Source of the DNA: DATAXP01 sp036272935
GTDB taxonomy: Bacteria > Planctomycetota > Planctomycetia > Pirellulales > PNKZ01
Length of the DNA: 64,000 nt
Direction of reading: 5' to 3'
Assembly (NCBI GenBank): GCA_036272935.1
Contig: DATAXP010000124.1
Span: forward strand, 1 to 64,000
Below the pieces are notes generated by a model, which saw nothing but the letters and a program-made list of their open reading frames with translations, made no database searches and was not told where the DNA came from. A program made the translations under genes and the position numbers. How positions within the stretch are numbered: the stretch's first letter is position 1; every line of letters begins with the position of its first letter. Positions 1 to 7,531 of the stretch are shown piece by piece.

Positions 1-166
1 TAGTTAAGCGTTGCTGTGACTGCATTGCTGCTTGGGCGATTCACCGGATCGTATCTCTGTTCCTGCCAAGCTCAGCGGCGCATGCCAGCAACGCTTCAGT
101 CCGTTTCCATATGGCTTTACGCTTAACTTCGTGGCATTCTAGAATGTCCCCTTTTCCGCATCCAGC

Positions 167-544
167 TGGCGGTTGTCGAACACGTTGGAGGGAACATTCT
201 GCCTAGAAGCCTTGGACGAGGCGCTCGCGCGCAGCCGGCCCGAAATCTTCAACACCGACCAGGGCGCGCAGTTCACGGCCACGGCGTTCACCTCGCGCTT
301 GGAGCGCTGCGGTGTGCGGATCAGCATGGACGGCCGCGGCCGAGCGCTGGACAACGTGTTCGTCGAGCGGCTGTGGCGGAGCGTGAAATACGAAGACGTG
401 TACTTGAAGGATTACGGCGACGGCCACCAGGCCGAGGCAGGCCTGGCGCGCTACTTCCGTTTCTACTGCCACCAGCGTCGGCACCAGGCACTCGGCTACC
501 GCACGCCACGAGCAGTGTACCGCGAGGGGGCGAACAGCCGATGA
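167..544 (+). pseudogene. IS3-family transposase (OrfB), C-terminal remnant
   Basis: About 125 codons remain of an integrase-core DDE transposase that is usually near 280 residues. Counting from the TTG at 173, the second catalytic Asp lies in FNTDQGAQF (residue 29) and the catalytic Glu in NVFVERLWRS (residue 65). The 35-residue gap is the D35E spacing of IS3 OrfB. The C-terminal RHQALGYRTP block is typical of the family. The first catalytic Asp and everything upstream are missing, and an in-frame TAG lies at 140-142. No OrfA, terminal repeats or target duplication can be seen. It is a dead fragment, marking past transposition near the left edge. Confidence 0.85.
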
Positions 545-872
545 AAACTTTGGGCCGCAAAAATTCTGGCTGAGCCAGACCGCGAGAGTAACCCACAACA
601 ACGAGCACCCACAACCAGCCACTGCGGCCGCGCGAGACCTGTGAGGGGTCTCGCGGGCCGCTAGCCTAACAACCCTGCATCTTATCCAACCCCAAAAAGC
701 GCCCAGCGCTTGGGGTCCACCTCAGCTAGCCATCCTTCGTGTCCGCTGTTTGCTCATTTGCTCTCGTTTGAACAGGGGCATTGCCCATAAGAGTTTCGAG
801 GACGCCGCTGGCCCAAATGACCGCATGGTGAGGTCGTCGGCCGTGAGGCCATTATGGCTTCGGCCGAGAAGC
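545..872. other. Gene-free stretch with a long hairpin
   Basis: No credible coding frame was found. At 624-661 a strong hairpin forms from gcggcc-g-cgcgagacc and ggtctcgcg-ggccgc, giving 15 pairs with one bulged G and a 7-nt loop. No T-tract follows, so it is not a classical terminator. A second, bulged hairpin lies near 691-715 (cccc..gcgc/gcgc..gggg). The stretch follows the IS3 remnant and may include old insertion-sequence end material. Confidence 0.5.
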
Positions 873-1421
873 TCAACGCTTTAACTTTCGTGCGCCGTGG
901 ATCGGGGTCATTTCATGGACCGTTGCATTCGTCACCGGAACACGAACGAGGCACGAAAGGGGATGGCCGGTTCTTGCCAACTGCTGCCGCTGGTTTTCCG
1001 TCAACGTAACTTCTTGTTCAGTTGGCGAAGCAATGACCCTCGACCAATCAACCCCAGGGGTGTCGGTGAATAACGATTTCCAGCCGCAAGCGTCGTCGAT
1101 GAACGCCAAAACGTCGTTGAAAGGAATTTCGATTTCCCAACGAACAATGTCGTGGGCTTCGCTCACTCGCACGAACGAACGGACGATTTCGCACCACAGG
1201 AATTGAGTTGTGCCTACGATCTCTTGCAGCTTCGGCAATGCTTGACGATAAGCGGGATAATTCTTCCAAAAGTCGCCCTGCGTCGGGTTGATGACCAGCT
1301 TCGGATCGTCAACCTTGAACTTTCTGGGGTGGTGCGTAAACAGTTTCACCGCAGCTATCCCGGCTCGGGGAAGTCCTGAAACGAGCGAGTATCCGCCGCT
1401 CTCGGTGCAGAAAGGCATCAT
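873..1421 (-). CDS. Hypothetical protein
   Basis: No family is recognised. The convincing part starts around VKLFTHHPRKF and ends in GARKLKR. It is a mixed-charge soluble protein of about 180 residues with no signal peptide or membrane segment. The open frame continues upstream through the tRNA-Leu terminator and tRNA, which cannot be coding, so I placed the start at the ATG pair near 1421-1416. An alternative ATG at 1529 would overlap the terminator. The ribosome-binding site is weak. It lies between an IS3 remnant and a tRNA gene, so it could be part of an old insertion. Moderate doubt remains about both the start and whether it is expressed. Confidence 0.45.
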   Translation of the reverse strand: MMPFCTESGGYSLVSGLPRAGIAAVKLFTHHPRKFKVDDPKLVINPTQGDFWKNYPAYRQALPKLQEIVGTTQFLWCEIVRSFVRVSEAHDIVRWEIEIPFNDVLAFIDDACGWKSLFTDTPGVDWSRVIASPTEQEVTLTENQRQQLARTGHPLSCLVRVPVTNATVHEMTPIHGARKLKR

Positions 1422-1530
1422 TCTGCCGCTTCGATGCCCCGAACTAACTGCCGTGCAGCGCAATGGCTCTGCAATGACCCCAAAGTTTTGTTGTACCGAT
1501 GTTGTACCGCCGCATTGCAGGTCGGTCATA

Positions 1531-1571
1531 AAACGAAAAAAGGACTCGCAACTTGTTGTCGCAAATCCTTT
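1531..1571 (-). terminator. Rho-independent terminator after tRNA-Leu
   Basis: On the minus strand, about 14 nt beginning aaaggatttgcgac can pair with gttgcgagtccttt, using a few G-U pairs. A run of six T follows (ccttttttcgtttt). It sits 12 nt past the tRNA 3' end, where the tRNA transcript should stop. Confidence 0.7.
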
Positions 1572-1583
1572 AGTCGTTTTAAG

Positions 1584-1666
1584 TACCGGAGGCGGGACTT
1601 GAACCCGCACATGGTTGCCCATACTGGATTTTGAATCCAGCGCGTCTGCCATTCCGCCACTCCGGC
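1584..1666 (-). tRNA. tRNA-Leu (anticodon CAA)
   Basis: On the minus strand the acceptor arm is gccggag paired with ctccggt, with A as the discriminator base. The anticodon arm is ctgga-ttcaaaa-tccag, giving anticodon CAA, which reads the UUG leucine codon. The T arm is gcggg-ttcaagt-cccgc. At 83 nt with a variable arm between the anticodon and T arms it is class II, as expected for Leu. No CCA is encoded, so CCA must be added by nucleotidyltransferase. A terminator lies directly downstream. Confidence 0.95.
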
Positions 1667-1897
1667 CTGTGTGCTTGGCCTGCCATGCCAGTGTGCGGCT
1701 GCATGTCGCCATCGTCAAGAGGCGGTCGGCATGCGATGGATCCGGCTCTGCCAGCAGGATGCTCGAATCCGGGGATGGTCGATCGCGCGGCGAGCAAGTA
1801 TGTTGAGGTGTTACGGCCACGGCGACGCTTGCGCGTCGGCGTAGATCCCACCGCGGGGGCGGACCCGACGGTGGCATCGACTTGACGAGGACGCCGG

Positions 1898-4186
1898 GTG
1901 GACTTCGCTTCGCTCCAGATCATCGACGCGCTGCCGGTCGCGATCTACACGACCGACGCCGAAGGCCGGTTGACGCACTTCAATGCGGCGACGGTTGAGC
2001 TCACCGGGGAAACGCCGACACTAGGAACCAGGCTCTCGCAGGCCGGCTGGAAGTTGTACCGCGAGGACGGCACGCTGCTGCCATTCGAAAGTTACCTGAT
2101 GGCGCCGGCCCCGACGGAAGCGCCGCGGCCGCGAGGCGAGCGAATCGTCGTTGAGCGGGCCGACGGTACCCGATCGTGGGTCGTAGCCTACCCGAACTTG
2201 CTGCGCGATCGCCACGGAAAACCTGCCGGCAGCGTGAACATGCTCGTCGATGTCACGACGCTCAAAGCGTCTGAAGAATACGAGCGGCGGTTGACGGCCG
2301 AGGCGAACGCTTTCGCCGAGGCGAATGCCAAGTTCCGCGTGTTCTTCGAGCAAGGCTCGTATTTTGCCGGCGTCATGGCGCTCGACGGCACGGTGCTCGA
2401 GGCCAATCGGCTGTGCCTGGAAGAGTGCGGGTTCATGCGCGAGCAGGTGATCGGCAGGAAGTTCTGGGATTGCCCCTGGTGGAGCCCGTCGCCGGCGCTG
2501 ATGCAGATGATCCGTGAAGCGACGGCACAGACTGCCGCGGGAACGGTGTTTCGGCGAGAATCGAACTACTTCGTGGCCGATGGTTCGCAGCGCGTCGTCG
2601 ACCTGATCCTCACGCCGGTCAAGGACGAATCGGGTCGCGTGCTGTTCATCGCGCCGACCGGCACCGACATTACCGATCGTAAGCAGGACGATCGAACCAA
2701 GGCGCGCCTGGCAGCGATCGTCGAATCGTCCGACGACGCGATCATCAGCAAAGATTTGAACAGCATCATCATGACCTGGAACGCCGGCGCCACGCGGCTG
2801 TTCGGCTACACGGCCGACGAAGCGATCGGCCGGAGTATCACGATGCTCATGCCTCCGGAACGCATCGACGAGGAGCCGAGCATTCTGGAGCGTATCCGGC
2901 ATGGCGAGCGCATCGAGCACTACGAAACGATTCGCCGCCGCAAAGACGGATCGTCGTTGGAGATTTCGCTGACGGTTTCACCGATCATCGACGACCATGG
3001 CACGATCGTCGGCGCCTCGAAGATCGCCCGCGACATCACCGACCGCAAGCGCGCCGAGCGGGCGCTGCTCGAGGCCGACCGGCAGAAGAACGAGTTCCTT
3101 GCTACGCTGGCGCACGAACTGCGCAATCCGCTGGCTCCTATCCGCAACTCGCTCAACATCCTGCGGCTGGGGCGCGGCGACCTTGCCGGCACCGAGCGCG
3201 TGCAGGAAATGATGGAGCGGCAGGTGAATCACATGGTGCGCCTGGTCGACGATCTGCTCGAGATTTCACGGATCACGACCGGCAAGATCGAGCTGCGCCT
3301 GGAGTTGATCGAAATCGCATCGGTGATTCGCAGCGCGGTCGAGACGAGCGGGCCGTTGATCGATGCCAATCGCCATCAGCTGGCGATCAAGCTGCCGCGC
3401 GAACCATTAACGGTCGAGGCCGACGCGGTGCGGCTGTCGCAGGTGGTGGCCAACCTGCTGAACAATGCCGCCAAGTACACCGATCCCGGCGGTCAGATTT
3501 GGCTGAACGTGTGGCGCGAGGCGGCTGAAGTGGTGATCTCAGTGCGCGACAGCGGCATCGGCATCGCTCCGGAGTTGCTGCCGCATGTGCTGGAGATGTT
3601 CACGCAGGCCGAGCGCGCCCGGCGGCATTCGCAGGATGGGCTGGGCATCGGCCTGGCGTTGGTCAAGCGGCTGGTCGAGATGCACGGAGGCGTGGTCCGC
3701 GCGCACAGCGCAGGAGAAGGCAAGGGGAGCGAGTTTACGATTCGCTTGCCGCTTTCGCATCAGCAATCGACCGAAGAGGAGCCGGCGCCGGCGGCGACAT
3801 CGGCAGCGCCCCGTGATCGGCAAAAGATTCTCGTGGTCGACGACAATGTCGATGCCGCCTCGAGCTTGGCGATGCTATTGCGGCTGCTGGGCAGCGAAGT
3901 CGAAACCGCCCACGATGGCTGCTCGGCATTGCGTGTGTTCGAGACGTTTCAGCCGTCGGTGGTGTTGTTGGACCTGGGGATGCCCGACATGAGCGGCTAC
4001 GAAGTCGCTCGCCGCATGCGCGGGATGCCACAGTTTCAGAAGATGACGCTCGTCGCGCTGACCGGCTGGGGGCAGGACGACGATCGCCGCCGAACGCAGG
4101 AAGCTGGTTTCGATGTGCACCTGGTCAAGCCGGTGAACCTTGATGCATTGCAGGTTCTGCTGGCCGAGGTGCAGCAGACAGGATAG
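1898..4186 (+). CDS. Hybrid sensor histidine kinase (PAS x3, HisKA, HATPase, REC)
   Basis: This is a 762-residue cytoplasmic sensor kinase with no membrane segments. Three PAS domains lie at about 10-120, 145-262 and 265-385; the last two end in DITDRK, typical of PAS/PAC junctions. The HisKA dimerisation domain carries the phospho-accepting His406 in LAHELRNPL. The ATPase domain (about 505-620) has N-box NLLNNAAKYT, DSGIGIAPE and GLGIGLAL. A C-terminal receiver (about 645-760) has KILVVDDN and phospho-acceptor Asp692 in LLDLGMPDMSG. A GTG start is preceded by gacgagg. It stands alone, outside the chemosensory operon, so its partner cannot be read from context. The signal is presumably a cytosolic ligand, redox state or light bound by a PAS domain. 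Confidence 0.93.
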   Translation: MDFASLQIIDALPVAIYTTDAEGRLTHFNAATVELTGETPTLGTRLSQAGWKLYREDGTLLPFESYLMAPAPTEAPRPRGERIVVERADGTRSWVVAYPNLLRDRHGKPAGSVNMLVDVTTLKASEEYERRLTAEANAFAEANAKFRVFFEQGSYFAGVMALDGTVLEANRLCLEECGFMREQVIGRKFWDCPWWSPSPALMQMIREATAQTAAGTVFRRESNYFVADGSQRVVDLILTPVKDESGRVLFIAPTGTDITDRKQDDRTKARLAAIVESSDDAIISKDLNSIIMTWNAGATRLFGYTADEAIGRSITMLMPPERIDEEPSILERIRHGERIEHYETIRRRKDGSSLEISLTVSPIIDDHGTIVGASKIARDITDRKRAERALLEADRQKNEFLATLAHELRNPLAPIRNSLNILRLGRGDLAGTERVQEMMERQVNHMVRLVDDLLEISRITTGKIELRLELIEIASVIRSAVETSGPLIDANRHQLAIKLPREPLTVEADAVRLSQVVANLLNNAAKYTDPGGQIWLNVWREAAEVVISVRDSGIGIAPELLPHVLEMFTQAERARRHSQDGLGIGLALVKRLVEMHGGVVRAHSAGEGKGSEFTIRLPLSHQQSTEEEPAPAATSAAPRDRQKILVVDDNVDAASSLAMLLRLLGSEVETAHDGCSALRVFETFQPSVVLLDLGMPDMSGYEVARRMRGMPQFQKMTLVALTGWGQDDDRRRTQEAGFDVHLVKPVNLDALQVLLAEVQQTG

Positions 4187-4284
4187 AGTCGGGGTTCCAC
4201 CTGCGTGGATCATCACCCGCGCGCTACTTTCCAGCCTGCCGCTTTCCCGTTCGCCGCATCTATCCTTTCCGCAAGCGAGGTCCG

Positions 4285-5031
4285 ATGAAACAAATTGGCG
4301 CATGGTCAATATATCTATGCGCGGTGTGCGGTCCGGCGCTGGCCGCCGAGCTGCAGCCGCTCGTCACCAAGCCGACCAAGGTGCTGCTGAGCGAAGAGTT
4401 CTCGGGCGACGCGGTACCGGCGACGTTCCGCACCTTGGGAATGCCCGAGTCGTTCAGCATCACCGATGGTGCGCTGCAAATGGTGTCGCGAGCAGGTCAG
4501 GAGCGCTCGACGCACGGTGCCTTCGTCACGCCGGTGCATAACCTCTCGCTGGCGTTCTCAGTGAAGTTCGTCACGCCGGGGACGCTCTACATTGGCGTCG
4601 ACGGTTACAAAGAGGAGTTCAAGGGGAACACGCACCTGGTGCGGTTCGCGCTGGCGCCCGATCACATGACGTGGGACGAAAAGCGCGGTGGGCCGGAATC
4701 AAAACGAGCCGTCGGCGAGGCAATGAAAGCGGCGCGTGCCGCGAAGCAACCGATCCCGCAGCCTACCGCCGAGCAACTTGCCGACCCAAGTTTCTTCCGC
4801 ACCGAGGAGCTGGCAATCAAGCCGATCGACTGCCCCGTCGGCCAATGGCACGAAGTGTTGCTGGAAGTGAATGGCAACGATCTGGTCGCGCGGGTCAACG
4901 GTCAGCAGCTTGTCGCGAAGGCCACCGTCGCCGATTCGATGAAGAGCCGGATTGGCGTGGGCCTGACCGGCCGCTCGATGGTGCTCATCGACAAGGTGCG
5001 CATTTGGGAGAGCACGCGGCGCGCCAAGTGA
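4285..5031 (+). CDS. Secreted LamG/DUF1080-like protein, function unknown
   Basis: A 248-residue protein with a Sec signal peptide (about residues 1-21, ending CGPALAAE). The body is rich in beta-strand patterns: LLSEEFSGDAVPATFRTLG near the N-terminus and GQWHEVLLEVNGNDLVARVN near the C-terminus. This resembles the concanavalin/LamG fold of DUF1080 proteins that are abundant in planctomycetes and may act on or bind carbohydrate. No catalytic residues can be assigned by eye. An ATG start with gcgaggtccg upstream is reasonable. It precedes a sialate O-acetylesterase remnant, so a lost glycan-processing context is possible but unproven. Confidence 0.7.
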   Translation: MKQIGAWSIYLCAVCGPALAAELQPLVTKPTKVLLSEEFSGDAVPATFRTLGMPESFSITDGALQMVSRAGQERSTHGAFVTPVHNLSLAFSVKFVTPGTLYIGVDGYKEEFKGNTHLVRFALAPDHMTWDEKRGGPESKRAVGEAMKAARAAKQPIPQPTAEQLADPSFFRTEELAIKPIDCPVGQWHEVLLEVNGNDLVARVNGQQLVAKATVADSMKSRIGVGLTGRSMVLIDKVRIWESTRRAK

Positions 5032-5084
5032 CGTTCATACGGTAACGCCATCTGGCCCCGACTGTAGAACGGATGCCCTAGCGA

Positions 5085-5672
5085 ATGGCCAGCGGCTCGC
5101 TGGCCACAAACAAGCTCTCCGACCGCTGCCGCCGCCCCATCGCGCGATTGCTGCGGCTCCTGATCGACGATTGGCAAGAGCAATGGCAGGAAGGCGAGTT
5201 TCCGCTTTACATCGTGCAAATCGCGAATTCCCTGCGGCCGTCCGACGAAGCGAATGCCGTGAGCCGATGGGCGGCCCCCCGCGAAGCACAGCGCACGACG
5301 GCGGCCGGCACGCCAAATTGCGGCCTGGCCGTGACGATCGACCTTGGCGAAGCCGACCACATTCATCTGGTTCGCAAGCGGGAAGTGGGGCATCGGTTTG
5401 CGCCGTTGGCGTTGACGAAAACATATGGGCGCGCGATCGAGTCGTCTGGACCAAGCTTCCGATCGTTCACGATCGAGGGATGCCGAATTCGCATGCAGTT
5501 CGACCATGCCAGGGGGCTCACGGCCAGGGGCGGCGCGCTCGAAGGATTCGCGATGGCAGGAGCCGACCATCGTTTCGTGCATGCCCAAGCGGAGATCGAC
5601 AACGTCAGTGTCGTCGTCTCATCGCCGCAGGTGCTCAAGCCGATTGCCGTGCGATACGCTTGGGGGCGATAA
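5085..5672 (+). pseudogene. Sialate O-acetylesterase, truncated C-terminal remnant
   Basis: The frame matches only the C-terminal third of sialate O-acetylesterases (SGNH-like, often 500-650 residues). Recognisable blocks are IDDWQEQWQEGEFPLYIVQI, LAVTIDLGEADHIH (containing the late Asp/His region), FTIEGCRIRMQFDH and KPIAVRYAWG near the end. The N-terminal half with the catalytic Ser block is absent. Only about 54 bp separates it from the gene before. An 8-bp-stem hairpin (tggccagc...gctggcca, 5086-5106) sits at the break point. The remaining frame has no internal stop, so the truncation is either recent or under weak selection. I consider it non-functional as an esterase. Confidence 0.78.
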
Positions 5673-5771
5673 TCCGCGCGCCACGTCATACAATGCCGCG
5701 GAACTGCCAGCGTCGCCGTTTACCCACCGCAGACTAGTGACGGCGCACATCCATCGTCGCGGAGCCCTTGC

Positions 5772-7508
5772 TTACTGGCAGCAGGTTGCCGCGAGCGGTT
5801 CTTCATGGCGCTCGGCCGCAGCATGCTCGCACTTCAACGTGAACTTGAAATGCGAGCCGATGCCGGGTTGCGACTCGACCCAGATCATGCCGCCATGGCG
5901 TTCCACCGTTGTTTGACAGATTGCCAGGCCGACGCCGGTTCCTTCGTACTCGCTGCGGCTATGCAGCCGTTGAAAGGGGCCGAAAATCTGCTGCCGGTAT
6001 TCAGGGGCGATGCCGATACCGTTGTCCTCCACGCCTAACGTCCAGTGCCTGCCGTCCGACTCGGCGGTCAGTCGAATCACGGGCTTGCGATCGCGGACGA
6101 ACTTCAGGGCGTTGCAGATCAAGTTCTGGTAAAGCTGCGTCAGCAGCGTGCGATCGCCGTACACTTCGGGCAACGAGTCGCGTGAAAGCTGCGCTCCCGA
6201 TTCCTCCACGCGCAGGGCAATCGCATCGAGCGCGCGATCGACGCATTTGTCCAGCGACACCAGTTCCAAGTTCATGGCCGAGCGGCCTGCCCGCGAATAC
6301 GCCAACAAATCCTGCACCAGTTTCCGCATGCGCTGGGCGGCTTCGACGATGTAATACAGGTCCTTGCGTGCGGTGTCGTTGAGCGCCGGTCCGACATCCT
6401 GTTCCAGCAACTGGCTGAAAGAGATGACTTTCCGCAGCGGCTCCTGCAGGTCGTGGCTGGCGATGTACGCATACTGGTCGAGTTCGGCGTTCTTGTGTTC
6501 GAGCTGCGCATTGCGCTGGGCAAGTTCCTGGGTGCGCTGGGCCACGCGCTCCTCGAGCGATTGATTCAGCACCGTCAACTGCTGCTCGGCACGCTTCATC
6601 TCCGTGACATCGGAAACGATTGCCTGGATGCCGATCAACTCGTGCTTGGAATTGCGCAAGGGAACGCGGCGGACATGAATATATTGCGGTGCGCCTTCCG
6701 CTCCGTCGCAGGCCTGGACGCGGTTGAGTACCTTGCCGGTGCGCAACACCTCGGCGTCGTCTTGCCGATATTGGCCGGCAAGCTCGGGCGGAAACAGTTC
6801 TGCGTCGGTCTTGCCGACGATTTCAGTGGGCTGCTTCTTCCATTGGCTGCAGAACTGTGAATTGGCGAAGATGTATTTCCCGTCCAAGTCCTTGCGGACG
6901 ATTCCCAACGGCAGCGTTTCGACAAGCGACTGATAGAGAACCGTCAAATCGCGAACCGACTTTTGCGCACGGGCGTGGGCGGCGACTTCCTGCTCGTACT
7001 TGCGGTTTAGGCAGACTGCATCCTCAAAGCCCGACAGCAGCACTTCCAACAGTTGATTGCGGCTCGCATCGAGCTCGAATTCGGTGTGTAGGAATACGAC
7101 ACGGTCTGACGAGCGCGCCTGCGCTTCTTGCCCTGCTTCGGCAGCGCGGCTGAGGATGCGCGTCAGGCGTGCAATGATTTCCGCCGGATCCTGTCCCTTG
7201 CTGATGAAGCCGTCGGCTCCTGCTTCCAGTCCGCGCAGCACGTTCACCGGATCGGCAAACCGCGTGAGCAGCACCACCGGCAGCCGCGAGAGTTGCTCGT
7301 CGCTCTTGACGCGGCGACAAAGCCGGAATCCGTTCTCGCCGGGCAAATGCAGATCGGCAAGCAGCAGGTCGTAGTGCCCAGAGCGTAGCTTTTCGAAGCC
7401 TTGCTCTGCATCGCCGGCGACGTCGGTCTCGATACCGGCGCCGCGGATGAAGAAACACGCCTCGCGGGCTTCGACCGGGTTGTCTTCAACGATCAGGATG
7501 CGTGCCAT
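5772..7508 (-). CDS. REC-PAS-histidine kinase (last gene of the chemosensory operon)
   Basis: Counting from ATG 7508 (an in-frame TTG at 7523 is possible), the protein has 578 residues. A receiver lies at 1-120 with Asp52 in LLADLHLPGENG, followed by a linker, a PAS domain at about 190-303, a coiled coil at 303-345 (EQQLTVLNQSLEERVAQRT), HisKA with His352 in ASHDLQEPLRK, and HATPase (NALKFV, DNGIGI, GTGVGLAI). An N-terminal receiver fused to a kinase lets an upstream kinase gate its activity. It follows the HPt hybrid kinase in the same direction with a short gap. It is therefore a likely output of the MCP/CheA array, although its own regulator is not encoded nearby. Confidence 0.9.
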   Translation of the reverse strand: MARILIVEDNPVEAREACFFIRGAGIETDVAGDAEQGFEKLRSGHYDLLLADLHLPGENGFRLCRRVKSDEQLSRLPVVLLTRFADPVNVLRGLEAGADGFISKGQDPAEIIARLTRILSRAAEAGQEAQARSSDRVVFLHTEFELDASRNQLLEVLLSGFEDAVCLNRKYEQEVAAHARAQKSVRDLTVLYQSLVETLPLGIVRKDLDGKYIFANSQFCSQWKKQPTEIVGKTDAELFPPELAGQYRQDDAEVLRTGKVLNRVQACDGAEGAPQYIHVRRVPLRNSKHELIGIQAIVSDVTEMKRAEQQLTVLNQSLEERVAQRTQELAQRNAQLEHKNAELDQYAYIASHDLQEPLRKVISFSQLLEQDVGPALNDTARKDLYYIVEAAQRMRKLVQDLLAYSRAGRSAMNLELVSLDKCVDRALDAIALRVEESGAQLSRDSLPEVYGDRTLLTQLYQNLICNALKFVRDRKPVIRLTAESDGRHWTLGVEDNGIGIAPEYRQQIFGPFQRLHSRSEYEGTGVGLAICQTTVERHGGMIWVESQPGIGSHFKFTLKCEHAAAERHEEPLAATCCQ

Positions 7509-7531
7509 TTGTCTTTTCACCAATCAACGAG

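Noticed and set aside
2..128. Integron attC-like ends (gttaagc at 3-9, gcttaac at 121-127)
   Set aside because: The 7-bp cores are in inside-out order for one attC, the second would be cut by the IS3 remnant, and there is no integrase. The window edge prevents a real test.
1422..1877. N-terminal extension of the 873-1421 protein
   Set aside because: It would run through the tRNA-Leu gene and its terminator.
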